Positions 30,418 through 42,469 of a DNA stretch of 64,000 nt are shown piece after piece; positions within the stretch are counted from its first letter, which is position 1, and each line of letters starts with the position of its first letter. This DNA comes from Posidonia oceanica (taxonomy: Eukaryota > Streptophyta > Magnoliopsida > Alismatales > Posidoniaceae). Below the pieces are notes generated by a model, which worked only from the letters and a program-made list of their open reading frames with translations, was not told where the DNA came from and did not search any database. Made by a program: the position numbers and the translations under genes. Where the stretch lies: the NCBI GenBank assembly GCA_037176725.1, contig JAZBRS010000020.1:91086001-91150000 (forward strand), given 5' to 3'.

Positions 30418-31134
30418 CTACTTGATCTTGTCAAATGCAGCCTGGCACTCATCACTCCAGTTGAGCTGTGCGTTCTTCCATAGGAGCTTGAAGATCGGTT
30501 TGCAGATGGGAGTAAGCTGCGCAATGAACCGACTGATGTATCGTAATCGCCCCAACAATCCTCGGATCTCCTTTTCAGTTTTGGGGGGTGGCATTTCCAT
30601 GATGGCTCTTGGTTTACCTGGGTCCACCTCGATTCCCCACTGACTGACAATGTAACCGAGGAGCTTTCCGGATGATACCCCGAATGCACACTTGTTGGGG
30701 TTAAGGCGGAGCTTGTACTTCCTCAAGCGATCAAAGAGCTTCTTTAGGCAGGCAAGGTGATCCTCGGGCTCTCTGGACTTGGCAATCATGTCGTCCACAT
30801 AGACCTCGACTTCTTGGTGCATGAGGTTGTGGAACAGTGCTGTCATGGCCCTCTGATAAGTTGCTCCAGCATTCTTGAGCCCAAACGGCATTACTTGATA
30901 GCAGAAGACTCCCCAATGAGTGATGAAGGATGTCTTTTCCATATCCTCTTCTTCCATTTTGATCTGGTTATAGCCGGAGAAGTCGTCCATGAATGAGAAC
31001 ATTTTGTGGCCCACAGTATTATCAACCAGGACGTCAATGTGCAGCAAAGGGAAATCGTCCTTGAGACTCGCCTTGTTCAGATCTCTATAATCAATGCACA
31101 TGCGGACCTTGCCGTCTTTCTTCGGCACTGGCAC
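30418..31134 (-). pseudogene. Reverse transcriptase of element B
   Basis: VPKKDGKVRMCIDYRDLNKA at the start, FSFMDDFSGYNQIKM, THWGVFCYQVMPFGLKNAGA, then VEVYVDDMIAKS with the catalytic YVDD codons at 30790-30801, then LRLNPNKCAFGVSSGKLLGY and LGRLRYISRFIAQLTPICKP. All core RT motifs are intact. It ends at TAG 30418-30420. The upstream linker has stops, so no complete polyprotein is possible. Confidence 0.88.
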
Positions 31135-32430
31135 AACATTTGCAAGCCATTCTGCTTTATGATTTATGACGAAGCTGAGGAAGCTGACATCATGCTGCTT
31201 TATGATTTCCTCTTTAATCTTGAGCAGCTATTGTGGTCACCATCTCCTGAGTTTCTGCTTTACCGGCTTTGCATCTGGCTTCAGCGGCAGGGTGTGTACG
31301 ATTATTTCGACGTCGAGGCTGACCATGTCATCGTAACTCCAGGCGAAAATGTCTGCATATTCTATGAGGAATGCAATGAATTCTTCTCTGGCTTGGGGTG
31401 ACAATCTGGCACTGATGCAGACCTCTTTAACTTCCTCTACCGTGCCAATGTTGATTACCTCCATCTCTTCTTTGACGTGGAGGTTAGGGCCTTCTGGGTC
31501 GTCATCATAGGGCTGGAACTCAGGCGGTGGTTCATCATTCTCATTTATGCCTGTATCGTACTTCTCCTCATATGCAATGAGTTCTGAGAGGATCTCCTTC
31601 TCGAAGGTTGGGTCTGTAACATCGAAGGAGTGTATGCATTCCGCCTCTTGGCCCTGATGACGCCTCAAGATGGTCACGCTTCCCCAAGTGTTTCTGTAGG
31701 TTCGGTGCGCGACCTCTGCTCTGGTGGTCTCCAGACTCACCAATTGATCTGGCTCCTTGGCCTGGGCTGCTGTTGCTGTCGCTGCTGGGGCTGCTACTAC
31801 TGTTGTTTCCTCCTCCACATTCTCTGATGTACTTGCGGGGAGTATGTCCTCTGGATGATTGATCTGCTTGTTGCTGCCTGCTGCACTACCTGAGTGGGGC
31901 ATGTGCTGTATAAACCATCTAGACCCGCCTCCCTACTGCGGAGTGATTAGCTCATCTGGTCTAGTGGGTGTTGCTGCAGACTCTTCTTCTAAGACCATGA
32001 TAGAAGGATGGTTTTTCTGTTGGGTGGGGGCTGAGACCACAACCTTTCCTTTCTTCAATGCCTGCTGTTCTGCGGCATCTTCTGCCAGTGCGGCAAGCTG
32101 TTCTTGGAACAATAGTTCCAAGTCTCTGAGCATGCTGTCTACCGTGGCTTCTGCAGTCGCTCTTTCCTCCTCATCTGAGGGCAAGTCGACATAATAGGCG
32201 CTGACGGCCTCTTGAGGCTCTTGCCTAGCTACTTCTTCTCCTGTGTTGATGCCTTTGGCGGTTAACTACATCGCTGATCGGGGTGCCTGTTCTACTGCTG
32301 GCTGTACTGACTGACTGCCTGATTGTTCTCCCAGTGCAGCTGATTGTGGTGCTGTGGCAATCACGGATGCAAACAGATTGGATGGTGGTGCCACTGGTGG
32401 GTGTGCTGACATGACTGCTGTGGCAGTTGA
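31135..32430 (-). pseudogene. Protease-RT linker of element B
   Basis: Acidic and proline-rich linker with DELITPQ...RWFIQHMPHSGSA, then ILRRHQGQEAECIHSFDVTD, then EYADIFAWSYDDMVSLDVEI and PLKPDAKPVKQKLRR, the usual lead-in to gypsy RT. Two stops follow at about 31228-31236 (R-W-stop-P-Q-stop), each explained by C to T. D keeps the first half of this linker (58259-58933) and lacks the rest. Confidence 0.7.
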
Positions 32431-33603
32431 CTGTAATAGTAATGGACTTGTGGGAGCTACTGAATATACTTGGGCCTCTCTGTCGGCCCGAACTGACTGT
32501 GCCTCAGACTCTTCCTCGTCTGAGTAATCTCTTCAATACAGACCCACTCCTCTGTTGGCAGTGGGGGACTCTGGCATGGTGTCTGCTGCACTACGGCTTG
32601 ACTTTTGTTTGGGTTCAGGACACTTGCACTGGTGAAGTTAGTGAGATCACGGGGGATAGCGATCCTCTGATTCTTCGTGTGCAGGCGTCTATCTCCATTG
32701 GGCTGTCCATCATACCCGAGTCCTTCGAAGTCTCTTCGCTCCTCAACCGTGATCGGCTCGGCGATCCCTTGGCCGTACTGCCTGAGTGGTGTTCCCTTCA
32801 CATAGCCCCACCTATGACAGAGGTTCTCGACCATCCGAAAGGGGTTGCTGTGAACGGCCAGGGAGCTGACACATTCAAGATCAGGGATATAGTTAACTGG
32901 CTCAAACCGATTAACGTGGTACAAGGTATTAGAAGGCTTGGGATCAAACCAGATAGTCTGTTGAGATACCGAAGAGACCGCCTCAACCGGCTCTTTATCG
33001 AAGTTCTCCGCCATGACAACGACAGCGTCGTCGCCCCAGCGGAACTTAATCATGCGGTGTAGGGTTGAGGGGATCACTTGATGCTTGTGCAACTAAGGGC
33101 GCCCAAGTAGGAGGTTAAAAGTGGGTTCCAAGTCGATGATGTAGAATTCCACATCGAATACGACTAGGCCAATAGAAAGGAGAATAATCAGAATCCCCAA
33201 AGAGTTGTGGTGCATGTTGTCAAAAGCCATCATTCCCTTTACGGCTGGCGTGATATCTTCAGCTTTGAGTCCGAGTTTTATTGCTGTATGCAAGGAGCAG
33301 ACGTTAAGGACTGCACCATTATCAACCAGCATTAGGGGAATGCAGAAGTTCTTGAACTGCACTGTGACAAAAAGGGGTTGATTATGATTTATTCTTGCTG
33401 GAGGCAGCTCATCGCTTGAAAAAGAGATGACCTGAGGCTCCACGATCATACCCACCATGTTCTCAAGAGTTGCAGGCTCAATGGTTGGGGACACGTGTGT
33501 GGCTTGGAACACACGGAAGAAAGCCTCCTGGTGTTCGGAGGATGTATGGATAAGGTCCCAAATGGAAATGTCAGCCTTGACTTTTTTAAGCTGGGCAGTA
33601 ATA
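32431..33603 (-). pseudogene. Aspartic protease region of element B
   Basis: LVDNGAVLNVCSLHTAIKLG carries the DNG form of the aspartic protease triplet, followed by ITPAVKGMMAFDN, VFDVEFYIIDLEPTFNLLLG and RP. A stop falls at 33093-33095 where D reads W (RPWLHKHQVIPS). The frame continues in LHKHQVIPSTLHRMIKFRWG and a less conserved tail to about 32457. Catalytic Asp present, unlike D. Confidence 0.8.
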
Positions 33604-34877
33604 TCAGTTGAAGGCTAGTCTTTTTTGGTGGAGCCAGCGGGTAGGGAAGTGGAAGGTTGGGTTGGATTCACTGCCGGTGACGGCTCGGTGGGTTGGTTTG
33701 CTAGTGGGGGCATAGTGGGTTCTGGATGGCTTGGCCTGGTTGTTGGTGCCGCAAGCTTGTAAACCCTGCCCGACCGCGTGACTTCCGTGCACATCCCTGT
33801 GGTGTAGTCATACGGTACGCGATGAGTATCCCTGGTCATGTTAACAACCAGGGGAGCATGAGCTACGAGCTCAAGAGGGGCCACTAGGGTGTTTGCTGGA
33901 TGATAGGGGAATTGGAGGTGCTACTGGGAAGGCCGCAAGGGTTCTGGCTCGGGCCTAGCTAGCAGGCTAAAAGGTGGTTGAACTCGAGCACGAGCTATGA
34001 GCTCAAGAGGGGGTGCTGGGAAGTTGGCTGTATGGTGGGGGAAATGGAGATGCTGCTAGAAAGGCCATGCGGGTTCTGATTGGGACCTAGCTAGCAGGTG
34101 GACAGGGGGTTGAGCTTGAGGTTGCAAGGTGGGCTGTGCGGTAGAGCGCTCCGGCCTGGCGTCCAATCGGATCATATGGATCCCCAACTCGGAGCCGGCA
34201 AGTACCGTAAGGTAGCGAGAGGAGGGAAAAGACACAGAAACATCTTGGATAAGATCAGAGGGGTTCACCACGGATGTAGCAGACCCAGAGGGGAAGACAG
34301 AAGGTACCCCTGAGGTTCCCGTGCCTCCCGGGTTAGAATGCTCCGGCAAAGGCTGGTGAACAATGCTAGGATGGGAGGGTGCTGATCCTAATGCAGGTGC
34401 GGATGCTCGTGGAGGTGTGGAAGTGGATGCTGCATCCTGCATGTTGATGATGATGGCCTTTCGGTCAATCAGATCTTGAATAGCGTCCCGTAGTGTGAGA
34501 CAACTATCTGTCGAGTGCCCTACGACTCGATGGAAGTTGTAGAAAAGATTTGCATTATACCACCTCGAAAGTGGATTCGGCGATGGGCAAATCTCAAGGA
34601 GCCTTAGGAGTGATGCAACCTTGGGGAAGATGACACTCAATGGTTCCACTAGTGGGGTGAAGTTGCACTGATTCGTGTAAGGTCATCTTAGCCCTTGGCG
34701 TTGTCCTTGCCGGACCGGTGCAGCAGGATAAACTGGTCGGGCGGTGGTAGTGATCTGTGGAGTGGGAGGTGCCCTAAGTGCAGGTGCGTAAACTACCTAA
34801 TTCGGGGGAGGCTGAGCCACCACGTGGACGGGCGCGGTAGGGGAGTTGACATATGCAACGACGGTCCTCGGTAGGTG
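33604..34877 (-). pseudogene. C-terminal part of gag of element B
   Basis: Collinear with D 60209-61240. NLFYNFHRVVGHSTDSC followed by DAIQDLIDRKAI matches the knuckle-like C-x2-H...GH-x4-C region of Ogre-type gag, but its first cysteine is Tyr (D has FCNFH). A proline/serine-rich spacer to the protease follows. Homology to D ends abruptly at about 34877, where element F starts. Confidence 0.7.
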
Positions 34878-35905
34878 CGTAAACCTACTTTCTAGGACAT
34901 GCATCATATATTGTGCATCTAGATATAGATTTTCTATTTTTGAAATTTAAATTTCAAAAGTAAATCTAGATATCTTCAGCATCTAGATATAGATTTTCTA
35001 TTTTTGAAAATTTAAATTTCATCATATCTTGTTGGATTTTTCGTGATCTCAAAAGTAAAAAAAAAGAAGAAGAGATATTTAAAGTTGAACTTAAATTCAA
35101 AAATTCATGATAAGATAGAAACCTACTTTCTACGACATGCATCATATCTTATGCATCTAGATATAGATTTTCTATTTTTGAAATTTAAATTTTATTGTTG
35201 GAGATTGCTGGAGGAAAGGAACGTGTTTTTATCTTAATTTCTTGCATATTAAAGCATGTAGTTTGTAGGAGAGAACAACTTGTTTATGTATCATTGATTG
35301 TATATCATATATCAAAGTACCTAAGGGCATAACCCATAGCACAATTTAAGGTGGGGATTTCATCACCCTTCCTTAGCCCAAAAACAACAATATCAAGTAT
35401 AAAGCATTGTCCCAAGCCTAAATTAAAATCAAGTAGACATTGGCTCCTAGGATTCGAGCTCAATAGGACAAATGAGCTTAAGGGTGAATCAAATTTAAAA
35501 TTCTTTTCCTACTTGGTGTCTAGAAAAGTGGTTCACAAGGTTACACCTTAAAAGGCAAGCGGTTATTTAATTAGGTCCGTTGCTCAAGCACGGGGAGCCT
35601 CCCACTTTCCTCCACTGATATGGCCAATTGGGTTAGAGAATTTTGATTTGAGAATTTCGAAGGTTAACTTGGAAGTTAAGAGCTGTCTAGTTGTTTTTAG
35701 GTCAACCTTATTTCTAGAGCTTCTTTGATTTGTGTGCTAGACTAGGTTTCTTCATCTCTCCTATCTATAGAATCAGGATTTCACTTCTCATCTCCTAGAA
35801 TCTTCTCATCATCTTTAGGGTTTCGTCATCTCTAATCTGTGTCAGTCGGTTACACTAATTTGGGTTAGAAATTTCACTTTCAAATTCGAACCCAATAATT
35901 TAAAA

Positions 35906-36824
35906 ATGGCTGAAGAATTAAAATACTCATCCTGAACCCTAAGAGGTAGATATTCATATGTTGAAGGATATTCAATGAATCAAGTTGGATATAGATTTGA
36001 ACAATTCAATTATGTGGCCCAAAGACCTTGGAATGAGTCATGTGACCCTTATGCCTCAAATTACAATTTAAAATGGGGTCAACCTAATTTCTTATGGGCC
36101 CAAAGATCATATGATGGAGGGTCTAGCTTCAATCAAGTCCAATCTCATTACTTTGAACCTTATCCATATTCAGACCCACAATACAACTCAACCTTTCCTC
36201 CTCTAGATTGTCAACAAGAAGATGAAATTAGATTAACAAGTCTAGAAAAGAACCTAGAAGAGCTAGTGGAAGCAAGTATACAGACCTCTATCAACATAAT
36301 TGCCAACACTCATGCCGTAGCTCGTTTAGAAACGTAGTTAGGTCAACTAATCAATGTTATAAAGGAGAGAGAGGAATGGAACTTTCTTGCTCAACATGTG
36401 AACTTCCCTGATCAACCCTGTACTGTCCAAATAATGCCTGAAGTAGAAACCCAAGCCCAAGTAGATGAGCCCACTAAAGAACTAGTTGGCTAGGTAGACT
36501 AATTCATTACAGAGGTTTCCCTTTCAAGTGATTCTATTGCGAAAAACCTCAACCTATCGTTCTTATGTCTCCACTTGAGTCCTCATCATTACCATCTACT
36601 ATAGGACCATTAGAGCTATGTGTCAAGCCATATCGTTCAGCTCTAATCAATTATGAACTCAAGCCCTCATTTCTTATTCAATTAAATTACATAGGCTTAT
36701 TCGATCTAATTTCATCATTTTGGGAAATTCATGTAGCCCGATTGAGAGAAGTCCAATGGTGGCTTGAACAGGCCGAAAAAGAAATCGCAAAAGTCAGACC
36801 GCCTCCTTGGCAAGATTGAGATTG
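35906..36824 (+). pseudogene. Gag-like ORF of element F
   Basis: ATG at 35906 reads MAEELKYSS then TGA. The same frame goes on through MNQVGYRFEQFNYVAQRPW, DPYASNYNLKWGQPNFLW and ARLET-stop-LGQLINVIKERE. The layout resembles the gag of Athila-like elements (a D-P-Y...N-x-x-W...P-N-F-x-W stretch and LE-Q-LGQL). The TAG at 36337 sits where CAG (Gln) is expected. A last open piece at 36565-36819 has RLREVQWWLEQAEKEI. No protease or RT follows. Confidence 0.6.
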
Positions 36825-38229
36825 TGCCCCGGAGATTGATGAGGTCTTGGATTTTCATGCACTTCAATTGTGAATATGTATAAAATGTACATAATAACTT
36901 TTCTTTTCTTAGTAGTAGAAGCACTCCATCTCGAATCAGGTATCATTGTTCTAACTTTAATTATTTTTCATTGATCATATCAATTGTTGCATACATTGAG
37001 GACAATGCATGGTTTAGGTATGGAGGGGAGTCTTCTTTCTTTGCGTCTTTTTCATTTTCTTTAGTTAGAGTCTTTTGTGTGACATTTCATTTAAAAAATA
37101 AAAAAATAAAATAAAAGTTTTCTTAGACTTGATTTTTTCTTTTCATTTTGTTTAGTTAGAATCTTCTGTGTATCTTTTCTCTAAATAAAAAAATAAAATA
37201 AATAAATAAAACAAAAACAAAAACAAATTAGGAATTATCCGTAATAATTTAGCTAGCTAAGGGTGGATAAGTGACTTTGAGTTGGAGTTCAAAGGTAAAA
37301 CTGATATAATGGAATTTCTCAAACCCTAGAGTGGAGATAAAATCTAAAAAATAGCATCATCTAGATTATCCTTAAGCACATGTGTACCTTATCTTGCACT
37401 TACACTTTAGTCCTTGACTATGGAGAATAATGGAAGACCTGAAACACTAGAGTATCAAAAGAGAAAAAAAAAAAGAGATTGCTGAAAGTCTAACAATCAC
37501 TAAGTACTGGGTAACTGTGCCTCAGGAAGCATTGGATATTCACGTAAAAAGGTGCTTGGAGGACAAAAGCATGGAAAAGAAAAATCTTGTCTTTGTAGCC
37601 TTGGTTACTTGAGTGATTAAGTCCTTAGAGGTGTCTTAACACCTGGTGTCCTAAAGCCATCTGGTTAGGGAATCACTGACCTAAAGCTCGATAAATAGGT
37701 AGCCAAGAAAAAGCCTAAGAAAGCAAGAATAAAGTTCTCTAAATTATTCAAATGAGATGTAAAAGTGCTCAGATTGGACTTGAAAATCATTTTTAAGGAC
37801 TATTTTCACAAACACAAGGTACATGTGAGTCAAATTTAAAGAAGGATGATGTGAAAGATAGGAAAGAGTCTCCATGACATAAGGAGGAGAGAGAGATCTT
37901 GACTTGAGGAAGAGCTGGAGAATAAAGACTCAAGGTATTTTAGAAGCTTCCTAACTTGTTAAAATATTGTGGATAGTGATAGTATAAATAACTTTTTTAT
38001 CTTTCTTGATTTTTTCCATTTCTTCTAGGATTTTGTGGGTAAATCCGCTGCAAACCCTCACGAGACACCACTCGTCCACTAGGGCAACCTAGGGGTTTAA
38101 AGGCTTGTTGCACATGCTAAGTGCAATCGCGATTCCTGCGAAAGTGAGTTAGGATTTTCTTTTTTTTTTCTTTTCTTTTGTTTGAGTCAGTTTTGCTCGA
38201 GAACTAGCAAAGATAGGTATGGGGGTATT
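36825..38229 (+). other. Non-coding internal region of element F
   Basis: AT-rich without a supported ORF. GAGGACAATGCATGGTTTAG near 37000 and AAGATAGGTATGGGGGTATT before 38230 resemble the conserved block and polypurine tract of Athila-type or derived non-autonomous elements. Confidence 0.5.
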
Positions 38230-39498
38230 TGATGAGCACATTATTCTTACATGTTTTATGCCCCATATTTATCTCTTTTGTTCATAAATAATATTACTCA
38301 AGGTATTTTGTGCAATTTGTGCAGGAACTTTGGACTTGAAGAGAAAAGTGAAAAAGAAGGAAGAAAAATGATATAAGATAAAAAGAAATGCAAATCCAAG
38401 GATACAAGAAATGCAAATCCGTGCAAGATATCAAATACACTTTCTCCACATGTGTGAATACGAGAAGGAATATAAGACAACAGAATTAACAAAGTTGGAG
38501 ACAAATCAGGGTCAGCTGGCGCCTCCCAAGCGCCCAAGTGCACATCCGGCGCCTCCCAGGCGCCTGGAGAAGATATCGTTGATTCAGTCTTTGGCGGTCA
38601 CATAGATCACTTGGAAATATCTTGTAATTGAAATTCAATTTCCTGATTTGTATCTGGATTTGTCTCCGTGATAGCCAAGTTCTTGTAAGCCTATAAAAGG
38701 GACCCATTGTGTAGACCTAGTGGATGCTTCATCTTCCACATTAGGCTTAGACTTTCTTCTTCCATTGTTTTAGAGTTCTTCAAGCTTATTTCTGTAATCA
38801 AGGTATTTTATTAATACAAGTTCATTTCTTTATCTTAATGATGTCTTGCTCTTCTCTTTCCCTATCTTTTATTTTGATGTTTTCCATTATCATACTTGGC
38901 TAAGTTTCTAGATCTAGGGTTTAGATGAAGTTTATGTAATTTCATATGTTGTGATTAAGTTTCTCTTTGTCTTCTCATGCTTAATTGCTATGATTATGTA
39001 GACTGGATGTATATTACATAGATCGTTCATTATTTGATAAACTTTGATAGATTAATATTGATAATATCTTTTTAATCTATGCTTAGGGAAGAATAACTTA
39101 GAGGTTGTGTATATAATCTTAGATCTATCATATATCATTTGATTTAGTTTGATTTGTGTGATTTTATCTTAGGACTTGATAATCTATGGTGCATTGCATA
39201 TAGATTATGCTTGTTAGGATAAGAACCATTGAGTTAAATTATTTAGATCATGAAGAGAGATAGAGAGTGGATTTAATCATGTATATTGTATTTTACATAA
39301 ATGGATTCGAAAGCCTAGGTTTTAATTAATTTGATTACATCTTCTAGTTTTAGTTCTTAATCATCATCTCTCTCAAACTCCTTTCAATAACTGATAATTA
39401 ATCTTTGTGGTTTGAAACTCTATTCTCTGTGGGATCGTTGCGTATTTGCATCCGTACTACATAGTACACCGTGCACTTGTGGTTAATTAAAATTCACA
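38230..39498 (+). repeat. LTR of element F (about 1.27 kb)
   Basis: Starts TGATGAGCACATTATTC straight after the purine tract and appears to end at AAAATTCACA, after which B's gag sequence resumes (AGGGACCGAAG). TATAAAAGGG lies at 38692-38701, giving plus orientation. The end is less certain than the start, as there is no second copy to compare. Confidence 0.6.
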
Positions 39499-39567
39499 CT
39501 AAGGGACCGAAGTGGAAGTCCCCTCCGGGGCAGCAGAAAACTGAAGCTCATCGACGAACTGGGCCAT
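39499..39567 (-). pseudogene. Gag start remnant of element B
   Basis: ATG at 39567 reads MAQFVDELQF, like D's MAQFAGEPLV at 62912. Only about 23 codons remain before element F. Confidence 0.65.
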
Positions 39568-40795
39568 AGCTGACCGAGAGCGAGTGAGAACGGGGCTACG
39601 ATGGAAAGTGAGAGGACGAGTCCTAGGAGGAGTTATCGTCGCAAAGGTAGACAGCACGGGAGAGGATGGTCAAGAAAAGGTGTTGCACAGGGACATCAGT
39701 GAAAGAAAGAACTCAAGTTTCGGCTAGGGAACTCGCTCACTGACCTGTGCAACAAAAACATCACAAACAAAATAGGTGTTAAAACATGAAGCAAAATGCA
39801 AGTGTTTTTAAATTATGGCATGAATGGCATTCATGTAAATGTATGCTCTCTAGCATGCTCTCTCTCACCAATCTAGTGTGTCCTAGTAGGTTGTCTACTT
39901 CGGACTCCCACACGTGTATGGGTCACCGACTCAAGCAAAAAGTAAGGTCCCCGTATAAATCCTGGCCAAAGCTCAGGCAAACAACGAGTGGTGCGTTAGG
40001 AGCCTCGACCCTGCCAAAGCATGGGTTGTACCCTCTACTAACACCGACACGACCCCTGACAAGGGAGGACAGACCGACCAACTTGCCCTATGCCAAAGCA
40101 ACAGAGCAAGAGACTGGAGCTGTCCTTCCCAGATTGATAGGTGGACTTAGAGATGAGAAGATGCATGCCCAATATGATCATTCATGCAAATATGATTAAA
40201 GTTTTTTATCTTGCATGTTTTATTAACTCAAAAAGGGGATGAAGGTGTGTTTATGTCTCTAGTTGTTCCTAGAATTGATTTTACTTGCCATTTTTAGTTA
40301 ACCATGGGGAAAACAATCAGTCTCTAATTGTCCTTAGGCTTATTACGAAAAGGGGAAGAAAATCACCCAATCATGGCAAGCAAACATCACACATCATTTC
40401 AAAAAGCATGCTCCTGGTATGTGTTAGTGTTGTGTCACATGATATGTGAAAATGAAAGACAATCAACACATCAAAAAGCATATACAAGCATGGCATGTGT
40501 ATAGGTGGAGTGGCATAGCATATTAGTGTAAGAATAAGCCAAACATCAAGCAAAAGGCATGGATTGATGCAATAATCAAGCAAATATGGCAATTAAGTGC
40601 TAAAATACGGAAAGTACCTGAATTAAAGCGATAATTAAGCAAATAAAGTAAATAAATGCTGAGACAAGCAAAGAATAAAGATTAATGCGATAAATAAGCA
40701 AACAAGGTAAGCAAACGCTAAGCTAAGTAGATAAGGCATGCAGAAGCGCAAAAAACCATGCGAGCGAAATGTCAAAACAAAAGTCGGAGTCTAGA
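39568..40795 (-). other. 5' leader of element B
   Basis: Between primer site and gag ATG. It is collinear with D 62913-64000, including CACCAATCTAGTGTGTCCTA at 39868 and GTATGGGTCACCGACTCA at 39918. No ORF is believable. The leader of about 1.2 kb is long, as in Ogre-type elements. Confidence 0.6.
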
Positions 40796-40814
40796 ATCCC
40801 AGTGGAGTCGCCAC
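40796..40814 (-). promoter_or_regulatory. Primer binding site of element B
   Basis: The minus strand reads TGGCGACTCCACTGGGATT, one base from the LTR end. This agrees with the Tat/Ogre primer site as I remember it; the tRNA was not checked. A similar word, GGTGGCGACTCC, occurs inside the LTR itself (11336 in A, near 56193 in E, 40931 in B). Confidence 0.7.
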
Positions 40815-41611
40815 TGTCCTTATGACGAAAATCTCGCGGACCACGATGCCAGATCGGACTGACAAAAGGCGCAGAGGAGGTAGATGTCGTCACAGATAAT
40901 GGGCGAAGGAAACAGATGAATAAGACAAAAGGGAGTCACCACCTAGTATATTGTTGGAAGACGAGGAAAATCGAGGAAAACAATGATATACATGCAATAT
41001 GATGCTAAATGAATGACTCGTGCTAATGGATGCAGACACAATGGTCACTGCGGGCCAAAAGAGAGGGTAAGGACTCCTGTTACGCATGGGGAAGGTATTA
41101 GGCACCCTCATGCGCTCGAGGAGCGGTCTTGAATGTGTGGAGTGAATGCTCTGCTATGCCATGAATGCTTTAACATGCTTAAATATATGCTTAAAATGCC
41201 ATGATGCATGAGGGAAAACAAAACATGCAATGTATGTGCTCAGCGGCGCTGTTGGTATCTAAACCGAGCGTACCACGGTTCCAAAGAAGTCTAAATAGTA
41301 AACATCATCGTCCTAAATGCAATGCAAGCGAGAAACAAAGCGTCAGATAAAACCATGCAATGCGAATAACGACATGCAAAGGGAAACAAAATAGAAGCAG
41401 AAAACCATGCAATGCGAGGGTGCGACAAGCAAAGGGAAATAAAACAGAAGCAGAAAATCAAGCAATGCAATGGTGTGGCAAGCAAAGGGAAACAAAGCAA
41501 GGGCGATAAAGCCTAATCTACATGCACAAGGAGACAGATCAAGAAAACAATGCATGCAATGTAAATTATAAGGCAAAACCTACAAACATGCAATAAAGGG
41601 GGAATTCAAAA

Positions 41612-42010
41612 TGACATGTAGTGATTCAAAGGGGCATAACTTGATGATATGATGCCTGATCTAAGTAAACTCAGATTTGAATGAAAGATCATTCAACAGC
41701 GAAGATCCAGGTGATTAGATTATCAAGATCTAACGGTTTGATCAAACGTTATTTAGAGAACAAGCCAGGGGGATCAGGGATCAAATAGGCAATGAATGTC
41801 AAATCTCAGAATGATATGCAATGACTTAAATGGGCATAACTTGATGATCTGATGCCTGATCTGAGTAAACTCAGATTTGAATGAAAGATCATTCAACAGG
41901 GAAGATCTAGATGATTAGATCATCAAGATCCATTGGTCTAATCAAAGGTAATTTAGAGATAAAGCCAGATAAGTCAAAGGCTAGATGAAACCCAATGATG
42001 CAAAAGATGT
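41612..42010 (-). repeat. 200-bp tandem duplication in B's 5' LTR
   Basis: GGGCATAACTTGATGAT at 41632 recurs at 41832, and the surrounding sequence (GATGCCTGATCT, AAACTCAGATTTGAATGAAA) is repeated in the same order at an offset of exactly 200. The copies differ by several substitutions. Confidence 0.85.
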
Positions 42011-42469
42011 CAAATTGGGGGTCTAAGTGCAATATGCCTATGTATGTATGTAATGCAGTAAAGTTCTACATGCAATGAGACCAATGTTGCTGGGAAAAGT
42101 GCTAGGGGCAACATGCAATGCCATGAAAGTGCAATGCATGCAATAGTGCAAATATAAGACCTAAATGCAGTAAAAAGAAACTACTAGACCTGAGTGCTAT
42201 GCTATGAGAAAGATGCAATGCAATAGTAAAAGTGCAATGAAAACTAATGATGCAACATGGCAAGCAAGCAGAGGCAAAATGCAACATCAGTTAAATGAAT
42301 GCATGCAACAGAAAAAAGATAAGGACTAACATGCAATATGGGAAAACTATAGGGTTTATGTGCAAGGCAGAATAATTATGAATGTATGCAACATTTGGAC
42401 CTACATGCAATATAGAAAACATGCTTGACTTATATGCAATGCAAAAATAAACATGCAAACATGCAATAG

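Larger units (their letters stand above)
34878..39498 (+). mobile_element. Element F: 5'-truncated non-autonomous LTR retrotransposon in B's gag
   Basis: Strongly AT-rich against GC-richer flanks. Order on the plus strand: two or three copies of CATGCATCATATCTTGTGC / TCTAGATATAGATTTTC (34880-35190), a decayed gag-like ORF, a TTGAGGACAATGC block near 36997, TATGGGGGTATT, then a 1.27-kb LTR from 38230. No second LTR is seen at the left, and no pol. Relative to D, B lacks about 1.6 kb of gag here, so the insertion came with a deletion or the two were later joined by one. Confidence 0.65.

Noticed and set aside
32427..33062. Plus-strand 211-residue ORF opposite the B protease region
   Set aside because: The minus-strand frame matches D and the protease family; the plus frame is a shadow.
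38230..39498. Host promoter with TATAAAAGGG at 38692
   Set aside because: It lies in a sequence that begins TG after a purine tract and follows a gag-like ORF, so it is the LTR promoter of element F.
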